Assembly (NCBI GenBank): GCA_021432605.1
Contig: MU271147.1
Span: 2,232,001-2,296,000 of the forward strand
Direction: 5' to 3'
DNA from: Coniochaeta sp. PMI_546
Lineage: Eukaryota > Ascomycota > Sordariomycetes > Coniochaetales > Coniochaetaceae
DNA: 64,000 nt
Shown here: positions 12,448-23,233 of the stretch, in pieces
How positions within the stretch are numbered: position 1 is the stretch's first letter
Layout of the letters: each line of letters opens with the position of its first letter
The notes under the pieces: model-generated
The model's database searches: none
Seen by the model: the letters and a program-made list of their open reading frames with translations, nothing else
Told to the model about the DNA's origin: nothing
Made by a program: the position numbers and the translations under genes

Positions 12448-14520
12448 ATGCTTGCCCTCGACCTGCGAAGCCATCGTGCCCGCCATGTGGACGGTTCAGA
12501 TCAGTTCTTTCCATATGGTCTGGTCGGACTTGTCCTGGGAGTCATGCTGCTCGGGCTTCTAATCGTTTTCTTTTCCTGGAGACACTCTGGTCGCCGCGGA
12601 GCTGACAATACAGACACAGGAAGAGAACACCGCTCGTCGACAATGTCTGCAGATACCGTGTCATCGGTGTTCCCTGACCGGCCAATCCGCCCCTTACCCA
12701 AGCGTCGACTCCGTGAAAGACTCTCGCCAGACGTAGCTGAGTCCATTCAGTACCCCCCCACCCCGCAGACGACGGCGCCTCTGTTCTATTACCCATACAG
12801 TCCCAGAGATGACGAATCAGAGCCAGCTCCCTATGGACGGCGTGAGTCCCGGCCCGGGTTGCAAGGACCGACGGGTAAAGACGGGCTAAGCATTGACCAC
12901 GACGATGATGCGGTCCGGATGAGTAGGATTGCAAGTCTCGCGATCAGCATGTCTGATTCTATTTCCCATCCAGTTCGGACATCGGCCAAGCAGGATCATG
13001 CAAAGCACCCGACCTCGCAACCGCCGCAGTCTGCGGCATCGTCGGCTGACGGCTACTACGACCCCTTCGAGATCACCAACAATAAAAAGAAGCGCAAGAT
13101 ACCCACAGCTGGTGAGACAACGCTGAACGGTAGTCACGGCATCCACGACGGCATGCATGGACCAGATTCACCGGGGACGCCGATCCAGTCTATAGAGGGA
13201 CACGGCGAACTCCCGTCCCCGTTATCGAGCAGCTACTACGGACCAGGCGGATTTGGCTCTGGCACTCATAATGTTTCTGGACCAGGCAGAGGTCGATATG
13301 GTCGCGTCAGGAACGGAAGGAGCCCCTTACGAGCCTTGTCAGATTCGTCGAGCAACTGGGCTGGGCGGAACGGGAAGCTGCGTCCCTCGCAGTGGGTATC
13401 GCCGTCAAGTGAGTGAATGTGGCCATCTTCCATTTCCTTGCAACCTTTTTTTTTTTGTGCCTTTTCATTACCACGCAATCACCATCTCCTCTCCGGTACT
13501 CATTTTTATCTTACGGACCTGGCACTCGATTGTTGTTGACTAATTTCCTTACTAACATTCTTTTCTTACCCTAAAGCTGGAAACACTGGCATCATTTCCA
13601 CTGCCATCGCCAACGCAGAGAAACTCCCGCCTCATCCTGGTCAAGAAAACCTCAGCCTTCTCCAACAACAACGACAGTCCGCAAAGCCTGAACCGGCAAC
13701 CACCCAGTTCACTTTCACCTGCGACTCCCAGGTCCCTGGTAGCGTGACGTGGCCCGGTACGGATCGCAGGCACACCGTGGCGGTACCTCACGTAGGTGCC
13801 GCAACAAGGGAAAACGGGGGACGACTCTCTGCCCCAGCAGCATACGCAACTTCCGCCCTCCCGGCCAGACAGATGGGGGACCAAACTACCCAGAGCACGG
13901 CGGCGAAGCCATTGGAGTCTGCTCCTGCTGCTCCTGCTGCTCCAGCCCCGCCGAAGAAGACACGTAAACGCCTAAACAAGGAACTCGCCCTAGCCGCCAA
14001 GCATCGACGTGAGGACACGTTTTACGCGAACCAGCGCAATCCGCCCAAGGATGAAGATGTCTGGATTTGCGAGTTCTGCGAGTACGAGGCAATCTTTGGA
14101 CAGCCACCTTCCGCTCTGATCCGGAAGTATGAATTGAGGGACCGCAGGGAACGTAAGCAAGCCGCGGAAAGGCAACGCTTGCTGGAGAAAGCCAAGATGA
14201 AATCGCGCAAGGGCAAGAAGAGCGGCAAGCCTGCCGCTGCGAAGAACAATGCTCCTGCTCAGGACCGTACTACGCCGCAAGGAGACGCCAGTGCACCTCC
14301 TGCTGCGCCAGGTCAGGATCAAGGACTGGAGGGCGAGGAGTTTCACGAGGAGGAATATTACGACGATCGTGGACAAGAGAACGGGACGGATAACGGCACG
14401 CTGGCCGCAGGTGAAGAAGGGCAAGGTGGAAGCGATGGAATGAAAGGACATCGGCCACTCCGGCCTCCGACGGTACCTCAGCCACAACCCGACAACCATG
14501 TATCTACGGCGAAATCCTAG
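12448..14520 (+). CDS. Single-pass membrane protein with long basic, disordered cytoplasmic region
   Basis: Model: join(12448..13408, 13577..14520), 634 residues, with a 168-nt intron (GTGAGT...CTAAAG, phase 1). A hydrophobic segment near the N-terminus (YGLVGLVLGVMLLGLLIVFF) is followed by basic residues, so the long remainder should be cytoplasmic. That part is Ser/Pro/Gly-rich. Its most conserved-looking block lies near the C-terminus (DVWICEFCEYEAIFG, then RDRRERKQAAERQRLLEKAK), with a CxxC pair and a charged helix. I recall this block from uncharacterised Pezizomycotina proteins but know no function. The ATG at 12448 (A at -3) is preferred to an in-frame ATG at 12388 (T at -3). A frame-preserving 48-nt candidate intron at 14473-14520 would remove the stop and add an acidic tail. 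Confidence 0.75.
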
Positions 14521-16037
14521 GACGACGATGACGCGCCGTTTCAGTGGCCTGTCGGTTCCACCATGTTAGCCAACCCCTCAACAGGCAGTCTCACTCATGT
14601 GCTTGATGGGTTTGCAGCTGTCATTTGTTATTTGCTTCGCGCATGGCTGTGGTCAAGATCATCCCACTGGAACTGCGAAAACGGATCTCGCTCGAGTCCA
14701 ATGATGTCCTGGAAGTCGAAACTTATTGCTTCTTGGTGCATCCGATGAAAGGCGGAGAGATCATCGATGAACTAAAACCGAGGGACACTAAATTGAAGAC
14801 AGAGTTTCCGCAATCTGAAGTCAAAGATGACCATCTTCAGCCTGGGGCCAATAACGACGATGATGACTTGTGGTGATGGCTCAAAATACCATTGCATCGT
14901 CCAGAAGGGTCAACGTAAGAGGTATGATGGATCGATCGCAAATGGGGCCTATCGGTTCAACGCACTTTCGAGTTGAGATTCCATTATTCGAGAAGCAGGT
15001 GTTCTTGATGGGACGGGCCATGAGGCTAAGCGGAGAGGCATCACTTTGAGTGGAATGTCTTGGATGCTGTGGTCTTTGCGTGCCTCTTTCCTTCCTTTCG
15101 GCCGTGGCAACTTTCCAGATCCTGCTAATAGGGAAGTTGTACGGACCAGCGCGATCACAGCCGTGGACGGAACGCATGTCTTTGTGGCGAGCGGGAGCGT
15201 AACATTGTGTAACTACATCAGAGCGATCAAGCGGTTAGACATGGCACAGTCAAGAATTCAACTCCTTAAAACCCCAACAATGTGTTTTCGGCGTCAGGTC
15301 GTTGAGTCTAGGTTGAGGACCTGAAGGGGGCGATGCCCAAAACTGTGTCGAAGAGGCCATTATATCCAGTCTGCCCCGTAGCTACCTATTATTTAAGGTC
15401 TATTCAGGTTGTAGTGCTGCCTGCCGAAAACTGTCATACGGATGGTTTGTTTATACGAATGGTTCAGCAGCCACCGTCCTAATCTATCTGAATCTGTCCA
15501 CCGTTCTTTCTTGAGTCGAGTCTTTTTATTTTTGTCTCTGTGTTTCTGTGTCTGTGTTTCATTTGAGCAGCAACTTGTTGTCGTAGCACGACCCGAGATG
15601 GGTGTACTGGCAGGTAAGTACCTTATTCCCTAACCACGTAATGCCGTACTACATATGTAAGTACCCATTTTAATAATCGACGTCACTCAATCTCATATCA
15701 GCTGCTTCCAGTTAGTGCTGTGACCCACTCGGGTGTACTATGTAAGCTTTCCAGTACCGGGTCCGCCAATCGCATGGCCTGCTTTCTTCCGCAGTGAGAC
15801 CCTTGCTGTCTTAGCGGCAGCCATGCAAGCCTGGGCCCGCGGCAGACCAGGGAAACACTTCATTTATCATGCTCATTCCTTCATTCCTCGTCCATGGCGC
15901 GTCACTTCCTGTATGTCACTGACTCTTTGTCTATTGTCGAGCGCACAATGTTTTATCGCTATTTGCTGCGCCAATGACCTGGATAGGTATCTACTGGTAG
16001 CGTGAGAAACGGTTGATTCATTGCGAGCCGAGTCAGA
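14521..16037. other. Intergenic, 1.5 kb
   Basis: No recognised gene. A 77-codon frame from an ATG at 14643 ends in an acidic run and Trp (DDDDLW) but has no known relative. A strong donor (GTAAGT at 15613) after a short ATG frame could belong to a 5'-UTR intron of the next gene. Confidence 0.4.
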
Positions 16038-19000
16038 ATGTTGGGCTCGCGGAGGCATCGGCCTCCTCCAAAGCAGGTATGTCATGTCGTCATTGGTTCC
16101 TTCCCCCAACATCACCATTTTGGAGCTTTATGTCTTGAAGTTCCTTCGTCGCACGCACGCCGTCCGCAACCTGGCTCCACGTAACGTCGAGCGACATGTT
16201 GGACAAACCTTCGGCTATCTTTTGATCCCATCCCTGATATTGCTTCATGCTTTGCGGCGGAGTCCATACCAGAAGTTGTCTTGCTCCCTTTTCTGCCGAA
16301 GAGAACACATCGCAAACCATCTTGACCACCGCTCGCGTTCCGGATACTCGCCGTCAAGCAAGCTAGAAGGCTGACCATTGTACTAAACACAAAAGCAGCC
16401 TCTGACGGCAGCGACTGCTCACCCTAATGCCGCCATGGCCGCAGCAGCCGTCTTCAAAAGTCGCGAGCAGCAAACGCCATCCCTATCGGCCGCGGCCGCT
16501 GCCGCCGCCCTCCGTGCGCGTCCTATGACTCCGACTAATGTTGGCGAGGTCCAAACGAAACGCACCATGCGTCGAAATGCGTCCGTGTCGTCATTTGGCA
16601 GTGCGCCGGATGCTCAGAACAGGCCAGGACTGCACCGACGGGGTAGCAGCGCCTCCATGACCGAACGGACTTTCCGCAGTCCAAGCCCAGGTGCTCGACG
16701 GCCAGGGTCAAGTGCGAGTGATAACATTCCAACACAATCACGGGAGCCTGCACCGCCAGTTCCTGCTCTACCGAAGAATGTTGACAGGATGGGGAATGGG
16801 CAACATCGCAAGACCCAGAGTCTGCAAATATCGAGCCCACCGTTGCGCCTGGCCTCTGAGACACTTGGAAAACCTGGCGCAGGGTCTTGGTTCGGTGCTG
16901 CACAAGTCGGCGACCTCAGTAGTGTCAGGACGTCCGATGCTGCCATGGCAAGTCCGCCGCTGAGCCCTCCCCCAATCATCACGAATCCCGGAGACGATGA
17001 ACGACCTGACAGCAGGAACTCGTCGATCAACTTCTCGTATCCTAGTAGGGTCAGGGTTGGATCTCCGCCAGTCTCTCCTACCACAGCTAGGGGCTACGAG
17101 TCCTCACAACTCTCGCGACCGCAGGACCAGGCTGCCAAGCGAGCATCATCAGGATCATCATCACTCAGGACTCGGCCTGCCTCAACTGGCGCTGTTCAGT
17201 CGATGGTCTACGACCCCAACTCGAGACGAATGGTACCACGCGAGCCACCTTCTTATGATGACCTACAAGGCCCCAGTGGGAGATCACTCTCGGTGCGGAA
17301 GAAAAAGAAGCAGCCTGCTAAGACTGGGACGCATCTTGCGCAAGCAACCATGGGGCGCACCAAGGTTGCGCCCGCTGCCGCTGCGTACGAGAATGCGCAA
17401 CCACCGCAAGCCGTACCAGTCACAAGTCGAAGTGCGAGACAGGACGAACCAGAGCACGAGCCACGTCAGGTCCTGACGACATCCTACCATGTTGTCGATG
17501 ATGAAGCAGACGACGTGACTGATCATGAACCTACAATTGCCGACGCTCCGGCAAAAACTAAACAGCCTACGGAAACTGGTCGTGTGCCGTTCGCGACCCA
17601 TGCTGCTCACAATCTCGTCGACCCGAAACCTCAGGAGGCGCCTCAAAGGCCTCAACATGGCGCCGATGAAGAACCAGCCGTGAAGGCGCTCATATCAGCC
17701 CCAAGATCTGAGGCAACGAAGACCGAGCAACAGCGCCAACAAGAACCAGTATCTCCGACGAACGCATATGCTCCTGGTACCGATGGATCGGAGGAGTTTA
17801 CGTGGGTCGGCGAAGGTGTCCGCCGACAGCCTTCGACAGTGAAAGAAGAGCCGGAACCTGAGGATGAAGAACCACAGTCACATGGTGGCAGCATCGTGGC
17901 AGGTGCCACGGATGCAGCGCCGGCGCGGCAAAGGGTTTATCAATCATCATCACAGCAGCCCCAGCCAAGTGTTGCGGTCGCACAGCCAGAGAGTCATTCG
18001 ACACCTGCTCGACAGTCTGCTACCAACGGGGCCGCTCGTCCTAGTCAAACATCTCCGGCGTCAGAGCCAAAGCCCGTTGCAATGCAAGCGCGGAAAACGA
18101 GCAACATTCAACGTGAGCGATCTTTGTCGAGCAGCCCAGCACGGACAGCTCGGTTTGGCACTGTGCAGGATAGCTTGACGGTCAAGCACTGCCCTCCACC
18201 TCGCTCGGTGTCACCTCGCAAGTCCGCGTTGAAGAACAGTGCTAGCCCGGACCGTCGTGCTTCCATTGACGACAACGTCTCCGAAGCGTCGACGAGTTTC
18301 AGTCAGCGTGAGGATCCCGCCATCACTCGAAAGAAATCTGTCCGCGTAAGTTTCGACGACAGCAACACTGTCGTCGTCGGAGAGTCCCCAGGTCCAGAGA
18401 TAGGCGACTCCCCTATTCTTGCAAGTCCGCAGAACAGCGTACGACGTCCGTGGTACAGCGGCGTCGGGCGTTCAAAAAAGCCCGAGATAGCCAGCCTTGA
18501 TGACGACGAGATCATGAAGCCTCGTCCAGTATTGCCGAGCTTTGGCAGCGTTCGCGACAAGAAGCCGAGAGACAATGTGGCCGGACATGAAGAGCGTGCT
18601 CTTGTCAGACCTGTGATAGATCCGGCAACTAGTCCGTCGATCCCAGCCAGCCCTAGCTCATTGCCGGCCATACCGCACGTTAGCGACGAGCTGAGGACAG
18701 ATACATCGCTCAACGCAATGACAACCGGCAGTGACTCGATAGGATCCCCTGAGGCGGAGTCCGATCGACGGGCAAAGGTTGCTGCCAACACCTCGAGGTT
18801 TAGAGAACCTCTCCCTCCGGTTGTCACGTCTATTGAAGGCAGTGGTTATGTTAGCGACACCTCAAGCAGTGAGGATGACCAATCGCAAGTTATTCAGGCT
18901 GAGAACTCAAGCAGCAAGGAGGAGCATGGTTCTACTACGAATGCACAGACGGCGGCTAAGAGACAAGACGCAACAGTAGCGAGCTTATTGTCTTCGCGTC

Positions 19001-21474
19001 CGAATACTGTCCTCGACGCTCCTGCCCCGTCCTCAGAAGCGAGCTTTGTAGACGCGGAGGCTGTTGCTGAGGATAAGACTAAGGCCGCAGAAAGGATCAT
19101 TCCCACAATAGCTGTCTCAATGCCCACGCCCCCTGCAACCAAAATCCTGGCCAAGGTATATTTCGATGTTCCTGGTGGCTTTCCTGATGACGATTCGGAG
19201 CCTCCTACGCCAGACGCAGAGGAAAGCTCCAAGCATGCATCGACGAATCAAGTCCACAGCTCTACCACAACTGCACGACAAGTAACATTCGAACCTGTGT
19301 CTCAGTCGCAAGACGGCATACAAACACCTCATACTCCGGCTACAGTTATGGCGACCCTTGCGCCTGTTGTGGACGAAGATGATGATGAGAGCAGTATTTA
19401 CAGCGATGCCCCGGATCACTTTACAGACACCGACAATGAAGGGTTTTTGTCACTAGACGCTGTGGTAGAGAGTTCAATAACGAGCCGAGCGAAGAACAGG
19501 GAGAATGAATTGAACCTGTCGAAGTCGGCACCGGAAGCTCCAGGACTCGAAAGTGCGCCATCAGCGGTGTCAGCACCCCCTCATCTGGGGACTGAGCTGT
19601 CGACAGCTACCACAGCAGTTGACACCACTCAGCAAGGCGAGCCTGCGCCGCTGGACTGGGACAAGGCAAAAGCCTACTGGCGAAGTCTCACAGCTGATAA
19701 GCGGGCGCAGCTGGAGAGAGAGGCTCTCAGTGATGCTGGTGTCGACGCCGACGTTGAGGAGGATCCTGAGGTATCCCAGAAGCCCAAGAAGAAGAAGTCT
19801 ATCGAGCGGCGGAACTCTGAACGGAAGGCTCTGGCAGTGCACATGGCTCAGCAGACGATCGCGGCCCAGCAACAGAAGCAGGCTGACGAAGAACGCTACC
19901 GTGCTGCGGAGCGCACCTACATGATCAAGCCCGGTACTAAGGTTGGAGAAGATATCCATATACAGCGCGGTGCAGAGGAGAAGCCAAAGTTGGCCCCTAA
20001 GAACGCCGAAACGGCTCCCAAACTACGGACGTCGATGCGGACTAACGGATCGGCACCGAAACCATCCCAGCAGCCGGAGCAGCCCAGGCAACACGCTCTA
20101 GGAGGTAAGACACTTCGGCCGACGTCTGTTGGACAGGCTCCTGCTACGACGAAGACTATGAGGGCTCCTCAGCGAGTAAGCTCACCTCCCGTCGCAGCAG
20201 TGGCAGCGAGAAACAGCTTCAACCCACCGCCGCCGATCCGGCGCCGCGGCTCAGACAGCAGCGAGAGCAGCTTCAGGAGGTCGTCGCGGCCTGATTCCGG
20301 AGGCTTCGGCTTCCGCAAGACTCTGAGACAGCAGTCTCCGGCACAGAGCGACCGCGTCAGCCGGCCGTCGGGCAGATTTTCACTGCGATCTATGTCGCCT
20401 CCCTCTCCGTCGAGCCGCACGGCGCCGTCTGGCGGTATGGGTATGGGCATGCGCCATTCCCTGCGTGGATCCGTCAAGGAAACGAAGGGCAGTGGAGGAG
20501 GTTTGCACTTTGGCGGCTTTGGGAAGGGCCCGGCAAAGAGTCCGGCGAAGTCCAAGGCCGGGTCGAGCCGCTTCAGCGATTCCAGTGACGATGATGCCGG
20601 CCCGCGTAACTTCCGTAGCCGCTTCGACGAGTCGAGCGACGAGGACGACATCCGGTCGCCTCCGCTGGCACCGCTGTCAATCCCGAAGACGATGCGGTCT
20701 GGCCGCCAGGGTACCGAGACCGTCGACTGGGGCAAGGGCAATCGGCGGTATCAGCCGCCAGACGAAGTCAGCCCGCCTCTTCCCGAGGAGCAGGAAGAGT
20801 CCGACCTGGAAGACAACCTCCGCCACGACGAGGAAAAAGAGATGGTCTCCCCCTTGCCGAAACGGCAGAACTCCCGCTCCGGGCGCGGGGACCTCGTCTC
20901 CTCCTCGCCCGCCGCTGCGCCGCTCGAGAAGCCAAAGGCCTCTCGGAGGGGCAGCTTCATGTCCGTGCTGCGCAGGAGGAAGAACAAGACGGGCGGCATC
21001 GCGCGGCCGGAGGTGATGGACAGCGCGGCGCGGCGGGACACGAAGCTCGAGCGCAGCGCGGACGAGCTGAAGGAGATACGGCGCAGTGGCGATCTCGATC
21101 GCGAAAGCGAGGAAGCGGTGGTGGGCTCGTCGAGGCCGAGGAGCCCGCGGCTGCAGAAGAGAACGAATAGTATGCCGCTCGACGCGGCGGTGGGCGGCGG
21201 GTCCTGGCCGCTCGGGTCGCCGGGGGGCGAACTCGGGCCGCCGCCACCGACGAACGGGGTGGGGAAGGGGCTGCAGAGGCCGAGCACGAGTGGGAACCTG
21301 GGGACGAGGACTATGAGTGGCTTGGGGAGGCCGACGTTTGGGCAGAGGAGGACGGCGAGCTCTAATCTGATGGGTGTGGGGGTCGGGGAGGGGAGTGTGG
21401 TCGGGACTGTTGGGGGGGAGAGGAAGAAGAAGAAGTTTGGGGCGCTGAGAAAGATGTTTGGGCTGGATGATTAG
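16038..21474 (+). CDS. Very large intrinsically disordered Ser/Pro/Ala-rich protein
   Basis: Model: join(16038..16076, 16399..21474), 1,704 residues. Exon 1 encodes only MLGSRRHRPPPKQ. A 322-nt intron follows (GTATGT, branch-like TACTAAAC, acceptor aaaagcag), leading in frame to PLTAATAHPNAAMAAAA. The acceptor is a NAG-NAG pair, so one extra Gln is possible. No enzymatic domain is visible. The protein is low complexity with many SPR/TP-type sites. An N-terminal block contains TPTNVGEVQTKRTMRR. A more ordered charged block starts near residue 1,095 (DWDKAKAYWRSLTADKRAQL) and continues with a Lys/Gln-rich helix. The extreme C-terminus is basic and then FGALRKMFGLDD. It may be a cell-cortex or scaffold protein such as eisosome-associated Seg-like proteins, but this is a guess from composition. 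Confidence 0.8.
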
Positions 21475-23233
21475 TGGAGTGGGAGGGCCATGTTGGATTG
21501 GATCTGAAGGTTCGGGAGGGTAATGGGTTGGTGGTGAAAGGGAGGGTTTGTGGTGTGGGACTACAAAGGAGACATCACATGTACTGCCTGTACAGGTCGC
21601 TTTCTTTTTCTTCTTTCTATAATTCCCTATTTTTCTTTCTTTCTTTCTTCACTCGGTGGGAAACTGAATACTGGCATACCATACCCCATTTCCCTTATGA
21701 GCGTCTGGGCATGGTATGATGGTCTTGGGGAACTCTTTGATGTTTCTGGAATGTGGGCTGGGCGCTACGAGGTGCCTGTGAAACCAGTTATCTATTTGAG
21801 TTTGTATAGATGTCGCTTTCATCAAGGTCGCCTTTAAGGAACTGCACAGGAATAGAATTTTCTGATAAGCATGACCGTTCACTTTCCACAACTTACTTCT
21901 GTTGAAGTTATGTCGTCACTGCGAGAAATTGAATCATACCAAACCTTACCTCAGCACGGCGTGTTGGAGCAAGAGTCAAAGCCAAGGTCCACTTACGAGG
22001 ACGTGAGGATAATTAAATTACGGATCGTTTTCCAGCGAGACGTCGCTTTGCGATGTGAAGTCACCGGGTCGGAGATGGAGGCAGAGGCGACGAGGGGGTT
22101 AGCCTTTCGGGACCTCACAGGCTATGTAGCACAGGCACGACAAGACTTTTTGGAGCAAGTTTCCGCGTTCGAGACCGTCAATGTTCACTGACGAAGGAAT
22201 GCATATGAATGTATAGTAGATCATAACCCGCCGGGTGCTCGATACTTGCAGGATATGATGTCCAAATAGGTGTGGCTGGTTGAACTCCCAATGATTCGAA
22301 AGGCACGATGCCACTCTCTCCCTGAGCGATGATTGCTGTCGGTTTTCAGTGCCTCAGTCCAATGAATATGACGAGTAATCTCCCGACCAAGTGGAGTTAA
22401 AGTCCAAAACTCTCAGTCCAAGTTATAATGTGAAGACGGGGTGGTAACAGATGTTGATGAAGAACTGTGGCGAATTTACAGCCTCCAGGCTCACGAGATA
22501 TCTTGGACTTCAATATCAAGTTTGCATTCGCTAGATGCCGTGGACACCAACTGGCCCCTACAATGGATAATGCACACAAGAACATATGACTCTATGGGCA
22601 GAGAACCTCCGATTGCAGACGAGGACGTGAAAGCCCGTGTTTGTACGCTCATAGGACAAACTCATCATGGTAGGAATCAGATCCAGAGGTGCCGTACATC
22701 CATGCCAGAGCGGGTTAGAGAACGCACCCTCGTAATCCTGGCTCTGTCTTTGACCCAAGAATGAGTCTAGTCGCATCTCTAACCGAGTGGAAATGCATTT
22801 AACTTCAGATACTGAATCTGGACTACTCCCAGTTTTGACGTTTTCGTCTCAATGGCCATCCATTAGCTGGCATTTTGCATGTAGGTCTGTAGTACGTTGC
22901 TTGAATACAATCTTCTAGACTAGATAATTAGACTTGGGTGTAATTAAGAGTCTAACCTCTGTAAACCATCGAAAGCCAGAACAATGAAGTATGGAAGACG
23001 GCAAGCCAAATGCGCAAAAGCGAGGGAAACTGGGAAAATGAAAAGGAAAAAAAGAAAAAAGAAAACGGGAAACGGGAAACGGGCAACGGGGAACGGGAAA
23101 CAAGAAGAAATACGACGATGGCAACATGAAAACCGTGACAAGGATAAACCAAGAAAGAAAGAAAAAACGAAAAAATAAGTTCAGCAAGCAAACAACAAGC
23201 AAGATCACATCGAAAGCGACAGTTCGGCCGGGC
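21475..23233. other. Intergenic, 1.8 kb
   Basis: Lies between two convergent genes. It contains a pyrimidine-rich tract (about 21600-21650) and a GGGAAAC heptamer run near 23064-23101. A 106-codon frame (21871-22191) was noted, but no family was recognised. Confidence 0.5.
23064..23101. repeat. Short heptamer tandem repeat (acgggaa)n
   Basis: About five imperfect copies of a 7-nt unit, acgggaa with variants, immediately after a purine-rich stretch. It is a simple microsatellite in the 3' flank of the kinase-like gene. Confidence 0.8.

Noticed and set aside
16021-16374. 117-codon plus frame and 79-112 codon minus frames around the first intron of the giant-protein gene
   Set aside because: They lie in the 322-nt intron and overlap the micro-exon in another frame; no conserved motif.
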